The translations under genes were made by a program, and so were the position numbers. DNA of 33,230 nucleotides from JALQTD01 sp965656785 (GTDB lineage: Bacteria; Bacteroidota; Bacteroidia; Flavobacteriales_D; Sanyastnellaceae): assembly GCA_965656785.1 (NCBI GenBank), contig CBFHLY010000029.1, positions 1 to 33,230 on the forward strand, given 5' to 3'. Shown here piece after piece: positions 1 through 7,834 of this stretch. The notes under the pieces are model-generated. The model was not told where the DNA came from. It ran no database searches and saw nothing but the letters and a program-made list of their open reading frames with translations. Each line of letters begins with the position of its first letter. Position 1 is the stretch's first letter.

Positions 1-235
1 CTCCCGCGGCCACGACCACCCCGCTCACCGACGCGATTACCGGCGTGCCCCGCTTCGCGAACACGTCCACGCCCTTGTGCGTGACCGACTTGCCCCACGG
101 ATAGTACCAGTAGGACTTGCTGTTGTAATCGTTGCGGGACGCGCCTTCGACGGGCATTATGAACCGTTCGGGAACGAGGAAACCGAGGACGGCGATGACG
201 CAGGCCGTCTTGAAGGCTGTTTTGAGGAGCTTCAC
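1..235 (-). CDS. M23 (LytM-type) metallopeptidase, N-terminal part
   Basis: Partial gene whose 3' part lies beyond the left edge. The 78 visible codons start at a GTG and open with a short basic, hydrophobic leader (VKLLKTAFKTACVIAVLGFL), consistent with a signal peptide or anchor. A tract HKGVDVFAKRGTPVIASVSG follows. HxGxD followed by F-A-x-x-G-T-P-V and a small-residue beta strand is the first zinc-ligand block of M23 endopeptidases, which cut peptide crosslinks in peptidoglycan. The second zinc-ligand block (HxH) would be off-window, so catalytic competence cannot be judged. GTG at 235 is chosen because a stop lies in frame upstream and it restores the hydrophobic leader; ATG at 157 would lose the leader. 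Family assignment is confident, the specific role is not. Confidence 0.75.
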   Translation of the reverse strand, partial: MKLLKTAFKTACVIAVLGFLVPERFIMPVEGASRNDYNSKSYWYYPWGKSVTHKGVDVFAKRGTPVIASVSGVVVAAG

Positions 236-516
236 GAAAGGGCAGGCTGAAATTGCGCCTGAAACTAGTCAAAACCTGATGTTTTCGCTCCTCTTCGTTC
301 CTTGCAGGAAAGGCCGAGCAGTAGCTTTGGGGCTGGACCGGTCATCGGGAGGAGGGAACTTCTTCGGCGGCACTGCGGTGCAAACCTCACCCGCTGGAAC
401 GGATCTCAAATCACGGAAACGTCTTCGAAACGGCGAAGTCGGGTTGCGAGTCGGGCCCGGTAGTGTCGCGCAGCGTGGGATATTGCCCGGAATATCGATC
501 GGAGCCGTTGGAACCG

Positions 517-1974
517 CTACAAGGCGGATTTGTGGATGAAGCGGCAGTTTCGAATGTCCACCACCTCCGCTGAAGAAACCGCTGCTTGGAAGAGCCACCG
601 CTCCCCATCATTGACCACGTCCGATTTCTTGAGCGTGACGAACTTTGCGGTCTCGGAGCCGTCTTCCGCGCGAAGGATCAACTCCATCCCGATGACCAAT
701 TCATCGACCGAAACGTTCGTGAACCACGCTTGCTCGGGCCGCGCATACACCAGCATGTATTGGTCGCTCATCCCATCGTATCGGAATACGGAAACCGAGG
801 ACAGCACGCGGTTGGAGGCCCTTACATCCCGCTTCTCGAATGCGATGGCCGGATTTTCTTTGGTCAGCGGATCGTGGTAAGCCAAATAACCAGGCTTCAC
901 CTGCATCACTTGATGCCACAACGCGTCCCGCTCGCGCCCCGGCCGCCGAAGGTTCGAAAACGACTCCCCGATCCAATCGGCAATCGGTTGATTCGCCGCA
1001 ATCGAACCGCGCTCGGTCATGTGCTGATTCGCTGCGAGCGTATTCTCGAACAAACCGGGGTTGGAGGTCAGCGATTCAACTTGCTGCAAATTCAACCACG
1101 GAACACCCAATGGTCGGATGGCCGCTTCGAGGTGTGCCTCCCGGTCGGATGCGTTGAACAGGTAATCTTGGTGCATCGGCAGGGTGACGAACCCCACCTG
1201 AAAACCGCGCTCCTTGCCCAACTGCACGATGCGCTCCACTGCATTCTGATTGACTTCAGAAACCCTGCCTTTCGCGCCATCCAAAATTCCTCCCCGTTCG
1301 CGATAAATGGCGAGCGTGGTGTCCGCAATGCCATTGCGGAATCGCGCGTAATCGCCCAAATAAACCCCATTCAATCGGGGCGTACGAGCGCGTCCACGAA
1401 CGATGTTCTGACGGACTTCATGCGCATCCGTCCACCACAAATGGTGATTCATGATGCTCGGGCTGAAGGCTGCTGGCAAGTCATCCCACTCGAACAACTC
1501 CAAACACGATTCAAATTTCAACGCCCACGAACTCCGGGCATGGAACGCCCTCAGCTGATTAACGAGGCCTATGCCCCCATCGGAGGAAACCATTTCCGTT
1601 TCGTTCATGCCCGTGGTTTCCACCAGCACCAATTGGGGCTGGGTGTACTCGAGTGCCTGCCGAAGCGCCCAATAATGGTCGACCGCATTGGTCGAACTGT
1701 TTCCCATGACGAAGCAGGTCATGTCCGTTGCCGAACTCAACCAAGCGGGTTCGAAGCCCGTGAATGCGTGAGAATTCCCGAGGATCAGCACGTCCACGGG
1801 CAACTTGCCTTTCAGCGCGTTCAAACTCTGCCAGCGGGCCCGCCAATGCGGTTCACCCTCAATGTCGAATACGCCACGGCGATCCATCCAATGGATGGGC
1901 GCCAAAACCAAAAACAGCCCGAACCCACCTTCCAACAAAAAGGCCAACAGGCGGCGAATGCGATGTGATTCCAT
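517..1974 (-). CDS. SGNH/AlgX-like protein, partner of MBOAT acyltransferase
   Basis: A 485-aa protein with one N-terminal membrane segment (about residues 8-27) followed by a large, presumably extracytoplasmic domain. The sequence LILGNSHAFTGFEP (GNSH at 66-69) resembles the serine-containing block of SGNH/GDSL and AlgJ/AlgX-like O-acetyltransferase partners; a later VTLPMHQDYLF segment may hold a further conserved block, but a full catalytic triad cannot be assigned by eye. The ATG at 1974 lies 2 nt after the stop of the MBOAT gene, so the two are almost certainly co-transcribed. In such pairs the MBOAT protein moves acyl groups across the membrane and the SGNH-type protein transfers them to an exported glycan. 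That role here is inferred from family knowledge and gene order. The start was set at MESHRIRR because the longer upstream reading overlaps the MBOAT gene. Confidence 0.7.
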   Translation of the reverse strand: MESHRIRRLLAFLLEGGFGLFLVLAPIHWMDRRGVFDIEGEPHWRARWQSLNALKGKLPVDVLILGNSHAFTGFEPAWLSSATDMTCFVMGNSSTNAVDHYWALRQALEYTQPQLVLVETTGMNETEMVSSDGGIGLVNQLRAFHARSSWALKFESCLELFEWDDLPAAFSPSIMNHHLWWTDAHEVRQNIVRGRARTPRLNGVYLGDYARFRNGIADTTLAIYRERGGILDGAKGRVSEVNQNAVERIVQLGKERGFQVGFVTLPMHQDYLFNASDREAHLEAAIRPLGVPWLNLQQVESLTSNPGLFENTLAANQHMTERGSIAANQPIADWIGESFSNLRRPGRERDALWHQVMQVKPGYLAYHDPLTKENPAIAFEKRDVRASNRVLSSVSVFRYDGMSDQYMLVYARPEQAWFTNVSVDELVIGMELILRAEDGSETAKFVTLKKSDVVNDGERWLFQAAVSSAEVVDIRNCRFIHKSAL

Positions 1975-1976
1975 CC

Positions 1977-3428
1977 TTAAAACTGAAAGTAGATGAATGC
2001 TTGGTCTTGAATGTTCAGGCCGTAAGACCCTGCTAGGATGAGCCCCATGAGCAACAACCACGCAACGGCCCAACGCTTCAACCCGTTTCCTGCAAAAAAG
2101 GACGCCTCCCATTCCGGTTTCCACTCCATGACCAATTCGTGCCCCCCCGCTACGATAAAAAAGATCCAAGCTAACCTGAACTCCCCGTTCGTCAAGCCCC
2201 AATCGGTCGGCGACCACCCCCCTTCCCATCGCCCAAATGCCCGGAACACCTCCATCGCATCGCCCCAATTTGGTGCGCGAAACCACACCAGCGACGAGCA
2301 CATGAACAGGATCGTCCCCCCCGTGAGGAAAACGCGTTGCACGGGGGCGTTCAACTTTTGGCCAAATCGCACCATCACCGGATCCACAAAAGCCAATCCC
2401 AACCCGCAAAACACTCCCCAGAAAACGAAGTTCCAACTGGCGCCATGCCAAAGACCGGTTGCAAAAAACACGACCATCAGCGAGGCCACTGGCCATGCCC
2501 GATGTCGGCTCGCCCTCCGAACCGGAACGAACAAGTATTCCCGGAACCAACGCGTCAACGTGATGTGCCAGCGCTTCCAAAAATCGCCAATCCCAGCCGA
2601 CCACATCGGCAGGTTGAAGTTCTTCGTCAGCTTGAATCCCAGCATGCGCGCCGAACCGATGGCGATGTCGGAATACGCTGAAAAGTCAAGGTAAAGCTGC
2701 CAAGGAAAGAACGCCCAAACCAACAGCGCCGTCCACCCATCCAAGGCCTCCGGCGCAGCGTACCCCGCGTTGACGAATAGTGCCAAGCGGTCCGCGATGA
2801 CCACCTTTTTAAACAACCCCCACAACACCAGCAGCAAGCCGCTTCGAACCGCACGGTTGTCGAATTCAGGCGTCCCCTTGAATTGCGGAAGCAGGTGCCG
2901 TGCCCGTTCAATCGGCCCCGCCACCAGCTGGGGAAAGAAGGCGACAAAGGCGAAGAAGGCGACCACATCCCGCTGCGCCTTCATGCGTCCGCGGTAGACG
3001 TCCAGGGTGTAGGACAGGGTTTGGAAGGTGTAAAAACTGATGCCCACCGGAAGGATCCAATTGAGGCGGAAGCCCGCCGGCGTCCCCCCGAGCAGCTCCA
3101 CCAGCTCTTCCGCCGATTCGATGAAGAAATCGAAGTACTTGAACACCGCGAGCATGCCCAAATTGGCAACCAGCGAAACGATCAAGTAGCGGCGCTTCTG
3201 CTGGGCCGATTCCCCGCGTTCGATGGCCAGACCCACCGAGTAGTCCACGAGTGAACTCAACGCGATGAGCAGCAAAAACCGCCAATCCCAGAGCCCATAA
3301 AAGAGGTAACTCACGGCGAGCAGGAAGATGTTCCGAAGCCGGTTTGTCCCTTTCCGATTGAAAATGAACCAATAAGCCAGGAAGACCACGAGCATGAACG
3401 TGGCAAAGCTGAAGGAATTGAACGTCAT
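1977..3428 (-). CDS. MBOAT-family (AlgI-like) membrane O-acyltransferase
   Basis: A 483-aa polytopic membrane protein, the usual length for AlgI-like MBOAT enzymes. Diagnostic features are YLFYGLWDWRFLLLIALS near the N terminus, SFYTFQTLSYTLDVYRG (131-147), the re-entrant region with FWKRWHITLTRWFREYLF (283-300), and the WHGASWNFVFWG block (327-338) carrying the conserved histidine H328. These proteins pass acetyl or other acyl groups across the cytoplasmic membrane for modification of exported polysaccharides. The start MTFNSFSF at 3428 matches the family N terminus; a longer reading adds a non-membrane tail that runs into the divergent gene. It is first in an operon with the SGNH-like gene. 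The specific glycan substrate is unknown. Confidence 0.9.
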   Translation of the reverse strand: MTFNSFSFATFMLVVFLAYWFIFNRKGTNRLRNIFLLAVSYLFYGLWDWRFLLLIALSSLVDYSVGLAIERGESAQQKRRYLIVSLVANLGMLAVFKYFDFFIESAEELVELLGGTPAGFRLNWILPVGISFYTFQTLSYTLDVYRGRMKAQRDVVAFFAFVAFFPQLVAGPIERARHLLPQFKGTPEFDNRAVRSGLLLVLWGLFKKVVIADRLALFVNAGYAAPEALDGWTALLVWAFFPWQLYLDFSAYSDIAIGSARMLGFKLTKNFNLPMWSAGIGDFWKRWHITLTRWFREYLFVPVRRASRHRAWPVASLMVVFFATGLWHGASWNFVFWGVFCGLGLAFVDPVMVRFGQKLNAPVQRVFLTGGTILFMCSSLVWFRAPNWGDAMEVFRAFGRWEGGWSPTDWGLTNGEFRLAWIFFIVAGGHELVMEWKPEWEASFFAGNGLKRWAVAWLLLMGLILAGSYGLNIQDQAFIYFQF

Positions 3429-3459
3429 AACGCCGTCGATTACGCGGAAAACACCAGTT

Positions 3460-3478
3460 AGGTTGCTTGAGGCAACCT
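3460..3478. promoter_or_regulatory. Inverted repeat in a divergent promoter region
   Basis: AGGTTGC-TTGAG-GCAACCT is a perfect 7-bp inverted repeat with a 5-nt centre, in the 79-nt gap between the divergent MBOAT gene (start 3428) and the membrane-protein gene (start 3508). It could be an operator seen by both genes or an RNA hairpin in one leader. No convincing -7/-33 pair could be aligned to it. Confidence 0.35.
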
Positions 3479-3507
3479 TCAACGCATGCATTTCGTATAT
3501 TCCGTTT

Positions 3508-4386
3508 ATGTCTGCCGCAGTTACGCACCCCGAAGCGACTTGGACGCGACTCGTCCTTTCCGCAGTGGCCATGTTGGCCTCGTTTGCCATCATGGAGAAA
3601 ATGCCCCAAGCGAATGTCCTTGTTTACGGCTTGGGCTATGCCCATTACGCCCTGGGATTGAAGTATTCGCGCCGTGGAGTGAACTCAGCTTGGGAGCGCC
3701 CTCGGGCAAAGGCGCTTTTGCTTGGAGCCTTCGTAACTTCCTTTTTGTTGGCAGGGATTCCCATGGTGGTCTCCGGGATCATCGTGTACTTCGGGATTCA
3801 TCACGCGATTTCTGAGGCCTATTTCCAAACCGATTCCCCCCGAGTCCGCACGGCCCACGGGGCAGTAGTCATCGGCACCTACCTGTCCATCATTTCGAGC
3901 AATTTGTCGTTCATCCCCCACCTGATGGAAGCGGGCTGGGTGGTGACGATCCTCGCTGCCTTGGCGCTGATCGTTGCGGTGAAGTCGGAGTCGGGGAAGC
4001 TGGATTGGTCCTTGATGCTGCGTCGGTTTCCTTGGCTTACAATCGGACCGGCGTTTTTGATTTTGGCCTTTTGGTTGCCCGTTGATTGGAGGGCGTTGAC
4101 GCTTTTCCATTTCATTTTTTGGGGAGCGCTTCCCGCGCTTCGTCCGGGGCTGATCAAGGGGCGCGCGTTGAAGACGTATTGGACCGAAACGGCGTTGATC
4201 AATGCGGGGTGCGTGGCGCTGGTGTTGGGCCTGAATTTGTTCGGGAAGAACACGTCAAATCAACTGCCGTATTTCGCCATGACGCAGCTCTTTTTCGCTT
4301 GGTCGTACTTGCACATTACGTGGTCGTTCATCGTTTCGGGGGCGAATCCGCCTTGGGTGAAGCGGCTCGTGGGGGTGGCACGGTGA
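3508..4386 (+). CDS. Polytopic membrane protein of unknown function
   Basis: A 292-aa protein dominated by about eight hydrophobic segments separated by short polar loops. Histidines recur at or near membrane segments: YGLGYAHYAL, YFGIHHAISEAYF, SFIPHLM, LTLFHFIFWG and SYLHITWSFIVSG. Such spacing suggests metal or haem coordination or an intramembrane enzyme, but no family could be named with confidence; a Brp/Blh-like carotenoid enzyme was considered and could not be supported. ATG at 3508 was chosen because it directly precedes the first plausible segment and leaves a divergent intergenic region; a longer reading would run through the MBOAT start. The gene stands alone, divergent from the O-acetylation operon, with the pirin gene 87 nt downstream. 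Confidence 0.75.
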   Translation: MSAAVTHPEATWTRLVLSAVAMLASFAIMEKMPQANVLVYGLGYAHYALGLKYSRRGVNSAWERPRAKALLLGAFVTSFLLAGIPMVVSGIIVYFGIHHAISEAYFQTDSPRVRTAHGAVVIGTYLSIISSNLSFIPHLMEAGWVVTILAALALIVAVKSESGKLDWSLMLRRFPWLTIGPAFLILAFWLPVDWRALTLFHFIFWGALPALRPGLIKGRALKTYWTETALINAGCVALVLGLNLFGKNTSNQLPYFAMTQLFFAWSYLHITWSFIVSGANPPWVKRLVGVAR

Positions 4387-4462
4387 GGCGCTGACTTGTG
4401 CAAACGGCGGAGTCCCGCACGGTGAACCCCAGGCTGCGCATGTTCAGGGGTTGCGTTGTAAC

Positions 4463-4474
4463 TTGTAGCTACAA
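4463..4474. promoter_or_regulatory. 12-bp perfect palindrome touching the pirin start codon
   Basis: TTGTAGCTACAA is perfectly self-complementary, and its last base is the A of the pirin ATG (4474). It could be a repressor site or occlude initiation. A TAACTTG just upstream is a partial match to the Bacteroidota -7 box, but no firm -33 was found. A 12-bp palindrome can occur by chance. Confidence 0.25.
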
Positions 4475-5427
4475 TGAATCGGAGAACCTTCATCAGCAAC
4501 GGATCTGCCATTGTGGGCATGTCGGCGGTTTGGCCTTCCCTCTTGACGGCCACTTCGGGGATGTTTTCCTCGCCCACGGAGCGGAGGATTTCACAGGTGT
4601 TGAACGCGCGGCGCACCATGGTGCAGAATGTGCCGGTGTTGAGGAGTTTTGGGGGCGGTGACCTGGATTTGGTGTCGCCGTTTGTGATGTTGGACGAGTT
4701 TGGGCCCCTGCAAATCGACCCCGGCACCCTCGGGATGGACATCAAAGCGCATCCGCATGCTGGGGTGACGCCGACGACTTACCTGCTGAGTGGCAGCGGT
4801 CGGCACACGGACAGCTTGGCGAATGACATCGTCTACCGCGAAGGGGAGTTCATGACGTTCAGCTCGGGGCGCGGGGCGATCCACGAGGAGGTGAGCAGCT
4901 TGGAAATCCGCAGGGATGGCGGGGTGGTGCACGGCTTTCAGATTTGGTTGAATGTGCCCGGGAGGGAGAAATTCAGCGAGCCGGTGACGCACATTCACGA
5001 GCGCGCGAACCTGCCGGTGGTGGAAACGAAGGACTACCGCTTGAAGGTGGTGATGGGCGATGCCTTCGGGCAGTCCTCGCCGGTGCATGCGCACACGCCC
5101 GTTTTTTACTACCACGTCACGCTGCATGCGGGCGGGCGGCTGGACGTGCCGGTGCACCCGGAACACAATGCGTTCGTTCATGTGATCGAGGGCGAGGTGG
5201 AAACGGAAGGGCGCCGGAAGCTCGCGGACCAGCAACTCGCGTTGTACGAGCGCGGGGGGAATGTGCTGCGGTTCTTTGCGGCTGAGGGGCCTGCTGAGTT
5301 TTTGGTGCTTGGTGGGGAACCGTTGAACGAGCCGGTGGTGTCGTATGGGCCGTTCGTGATGAATACGCGGGCGCAGATCGAGGAGTGCTTCCGGAATTAC
5401 CGGGCTGGGAGGATGGGTGAGCTGTAA
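4474..5427 (+). CDS. Pirin family protein with Tat-like leader
   Basis: A 317-aa bicupin. The N-terminal cupin has HPHAGVTPTTYLLSG, the pirin metal-binding HPHxG block, followed by GRGAIHEEVSS, which supplies the second His/Glu pair (pirins use His, His, His, Glu to bind iron). A second cupin-like half contains VPVHPEHNAFVHVIEGEV and the typical C-terminal tract FLVLGGEPLNEPVVSYGPFVMNT. The protein opens with NRRTFIS and a hydrophobic stretch, a plausible twin-arginine signal, which fits export of a folded metalloprotein; most pirins are cytoplasmic, so this is notable. Pirins include quercetinase-like dioxygenases and redox-sensing regulators, and the substrate here is not predictable. The gene appears monocistronic. 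Confidence 0.88.
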   Translation: MNRRTFISNGSAIVGMSAVWPSLLTATSGMFSSPTERRISQVLNARRTMVQNVPVLRSFGGGDLDLVSPFVMLDEFGPLQIDPGTLGMDIKAHPHAGVTPTTYLLSGSGRHTDSLANDIVYREGEFMTFSSGRGAIHEEVSSLEIRRDGGVVHGFQIWLNVPGREKFSEPVTHIHERANLPVVETKDYRLKVVMGDAFGQSSPVHAHTPVFYYHVTLHAGGRLDVPVHPEHNAFVHVIEGEVETEGRRKLADQQLALYERGGNVLRFFAAEGPAEFLVLGGEPLNEPVVSYGPFVMNTRAQIEECFRNYRAGRMGEL

Positions 5428-5464
5428 ACGCTTTAGGGCGTGCATCAAAGGGCAGAGTAGCCCG

Positions 5465-5801
5465 ATGTCTTTGAGCAATTTCGTGCTCAACTTGGCTGAA
5501 GATTTGACCGCCCCCCTGAGTTCCTTCGAGGCCCGTCGGCAGCAAATCGCGTCCGACTTCCAAGAGATGCCCCCCTCTTCCAGCGCGCGATGCTGGCGGC
5601 GCAACCTCGGATTTCGCCAGCGGAGATGGACCGCTCGATGCTCCTCGGAATGGGCCTCAACAACGTGGACACCTACCGCCCCCTCCACCACTCCGCCCCG
5701 TCGTTCCAACCCGCACCCACCGGCTTCGCAGGCACCTCGGCGGCTCGCCCGAGTGGGACCTCCCCGCCGTGCTCAGCCGGTACGCCACCGAAAGCTGAAA
5801 C
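5465..5801 (+). pseudogene. Small degraded gene of unknown function with two frameshifts
   Basis: Three adjacent reading-frame pieces read as one protein if one base is restored at each of two C runs. Piece one starts MSLSNFVLNLAEDL and runs to QEMPP. Restoring one C in the six-C run at 5570-5575 continues it as LFQRAMLAAQPRISPAEMDR and on through LGMGLNNVDTY. Restoring one base near the five-C run at 5679-5683, or a little later, leads into RRHLGGSPEWDLPAVLSRY and ends ATES at the TGA at 5799-5801. Neither join is proven; the first is clearly better than the second. The reconstructed product would be about 110 aa, and no family was recognised. It sits between the pirin gene and the TPR glycosyltransferase gene. 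Confidence 0.5.
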
Positions 5802-5994
5802 ACGCGACGGCCGGCGCGTTAGCGATCGGCGCACGTTTGGCCCCCGAAAAATCAATCCGTCACGAGCCTCCGAAGAAGATCAATCGTTCCCCCACTCAGG
5901 CCGCTTGCTTTCCACAAGTGGCGGTGATGTAGCATCATCGGCACGGCGAAATGCGCCGAATCGATCAACTAAAATCGGACCCTACCTTCGACTC

Positions 5995-7749
5995 ATGAAA
6001 GAATCGCATCGAATTGGCCTCATCGCGGTTGCAACGCTGATCATTTACGGTGCCTCGACGCGCTACGGATTCATCGCCATCGACGACGGCGGGCAGGTTC
6101 TCGAAAATCCGTTCGTCGGAGCGCTGGATTGGGACAGCCTGCGGGGGATGTTCACGAGCGCGACGGTGGGCATGTACCAGCCGCTCACCACCCTCCTGTT
6201 TTCGTTCATTGACGCGATTTTCGGACACGATTCCGCCACGCCCTTCCATATCGTTTCGTTGCTCCTGCATGCGCTGAATGGCGTGCTGGTGTACCTCTTG
6301 GGCAAGCGGATTTTGGAGGCTCCGCAGTCCGCTCTCGTGATGGCGCTGCTGTTCGTGGCCCATCCCCTGGCGGTTGAGGCCGTGTGTTGGATATCGGCCA
6401 CGAGCACGCTGCTGTTCACGGCGTTTTTCCTGGCGGGCATGCTCGCGTACGATCGGTTTTTGACGGAAGGCGCACGCAAATCGCACTTGTATGCGGTGTT
6501 GTGGTTCGCCCTCGGATGCTTTGCGAAAGTCCAAATGCTGCCCTTCGTCGGAGCCTTGTTCCTCCTCGATTACTGGCGCGACGGTGCACTCTTCCAGGCC
6601 AAACGACTGGTTCAGAAACTGCCCTTCATCGTCCTGGCCATCGGCTTTGCGGCGATCAGTTGGCATTTCCGGGGCGGCCAGTCGGCGTTCACGGGCGATT
6701 ACCACCCGGCCGTTTTGGTCCCGTCGCAGATCCTGTGGTACCTCGTGAAGTCGCTTGCCCCGTTCCAACTCGGCATTGTATACGACTGGCCGGCCGAGGC
6801 GTGGGGGACGTGGAACGTGGTGGCTTACGCTGCGCTCGCGGGCCTCGGGGGGCTGGTGTTCCGCTACCGTCACCAGCGACTCGTCGTGTTCGGCGCTTTG
6901 TTCTTTCTCGGCAACATCGCGCTGCACACGGCGCTCGTGACCACGTTTTTAGGACCTTACGCCGACCGGTACGCTTACCTCTCATCGCTGGGGATTTGGT
7001 TAGCGGTCTTCGGGGTGTTGCGCGGTGTTCAACCGGCTTTCGTCCGCATTGGGGGGATTGCGGCGGTTGTGGTGTTCACGGGTTTGGCCTTGCAGCAGAC
7101 CCGGCATTGGCAAGACACCATTGCGCTTTGGTCGCAAAACCTCCGACACCAAAAGGCCACCTTCTCCAACGGGATGCGCGGCGCTTTGTACTACGAGGCG
7201 GGACAATTCACCCGTGCCAAGCGGGATTTCGAACAAGTCGACGCGAAACCCGATGGCCGGTTTGAGCCCGACAAATACAGCTACTTGTACACCGCTCTGG
7301 GTTTGATGACCACCGATTCAGAACCCCACAACTCGTTGCGCTATTTCAAGCAAGCGGCCCTGTGGCAACCCCAAGCAAAATGCTTTGAAAACGTCGCGAT
7401 TGCCGCCAAAAAGATGGGCGATTTCGAAACCGCAGAACGCTATTACCAAATGATTCCGAGGGATTACAAGCCGCCATCGTACTTCATGAACCTCAGCAAC
7501 TTGTACTTCGAAACCCAGCAATTCGCTCAAGGCGCAGCCGTTCTGACGGAAGCCATCGAGACCGGCTTCGACGCCCTCATCTGCTAGAAGATGCGATGCT
7601 TCTTCCGGATCGAAACGGGCGATTTCGCGGGAGCCCGTGAAGACCTCGAGCACGCGGTCGCGATGTTGGAGCAGCTTCCGGATGCCCAGCCCGACCGCGA
7701 CCTGGAAAGCCTGCGCATGCAGCTGCTCGGAGCGCAGTTTGAAGATTGA
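5995..7749 (+). pseudogene. TMTC/PMT-like membrane glycosyltransferase with TPR tail, interrupted by in-frame TAG
   Basis: The N-terminal two thirds is a polytopic membrane domain. The DD pair at residues 29-30 (FIAIDDGGQV), YQPLTTLLFSFIDAIFG and VAHPLAVEAVCWISA resemble TMTC-type O-mannosyltransferases of the PMT superfamily, which use a lipid-linked sugar on the outer membrane face. The C-terminal third is TPR-like (YYEAGQFTRAKRDFEQV; AKKMGDFETAERYYQMI). The frame is cut by TAG at 7585-7587 (codon 531), yet the same frame continues for 53 sense codons to TGA at 7747. Those codons encode another TPR-like helix pair with RIETGDFAGAREDLEHAV, so the original protein was about 584 aa. The short product (530 aa) retains the membrane domain and may still act. 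The cause could be a nonsense mutation, a base-call error or readthrough. Start MKESHRIG at 5995 precedes the first membrane segment. Confidence 0.75.
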
Positions 7750-7834
7750 AATCACCGGCGGCCCCTACGAAGCGCCTATTTGAGTGCGAATCAACAAAGC
7801 CACCCTCGATACCGGCATGTTGCAGTGATGGATT

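Noticed and set aside
586..1968. Long plus-strand reading frame opposite the SGNH-like gene
   Set aside because: It has no recognisable domain and lies antisense to a gene with clear family motifs and operon context; long antisense frames are expected at this GC content.
3508..4386. Brp/Blh-type beta-carotene cleavage enzyme
   Set aside because: The membrane histidines are reminiscent, but no family-specific motif could be aligned and no carotenoid or rhodopsin gene is nearby.
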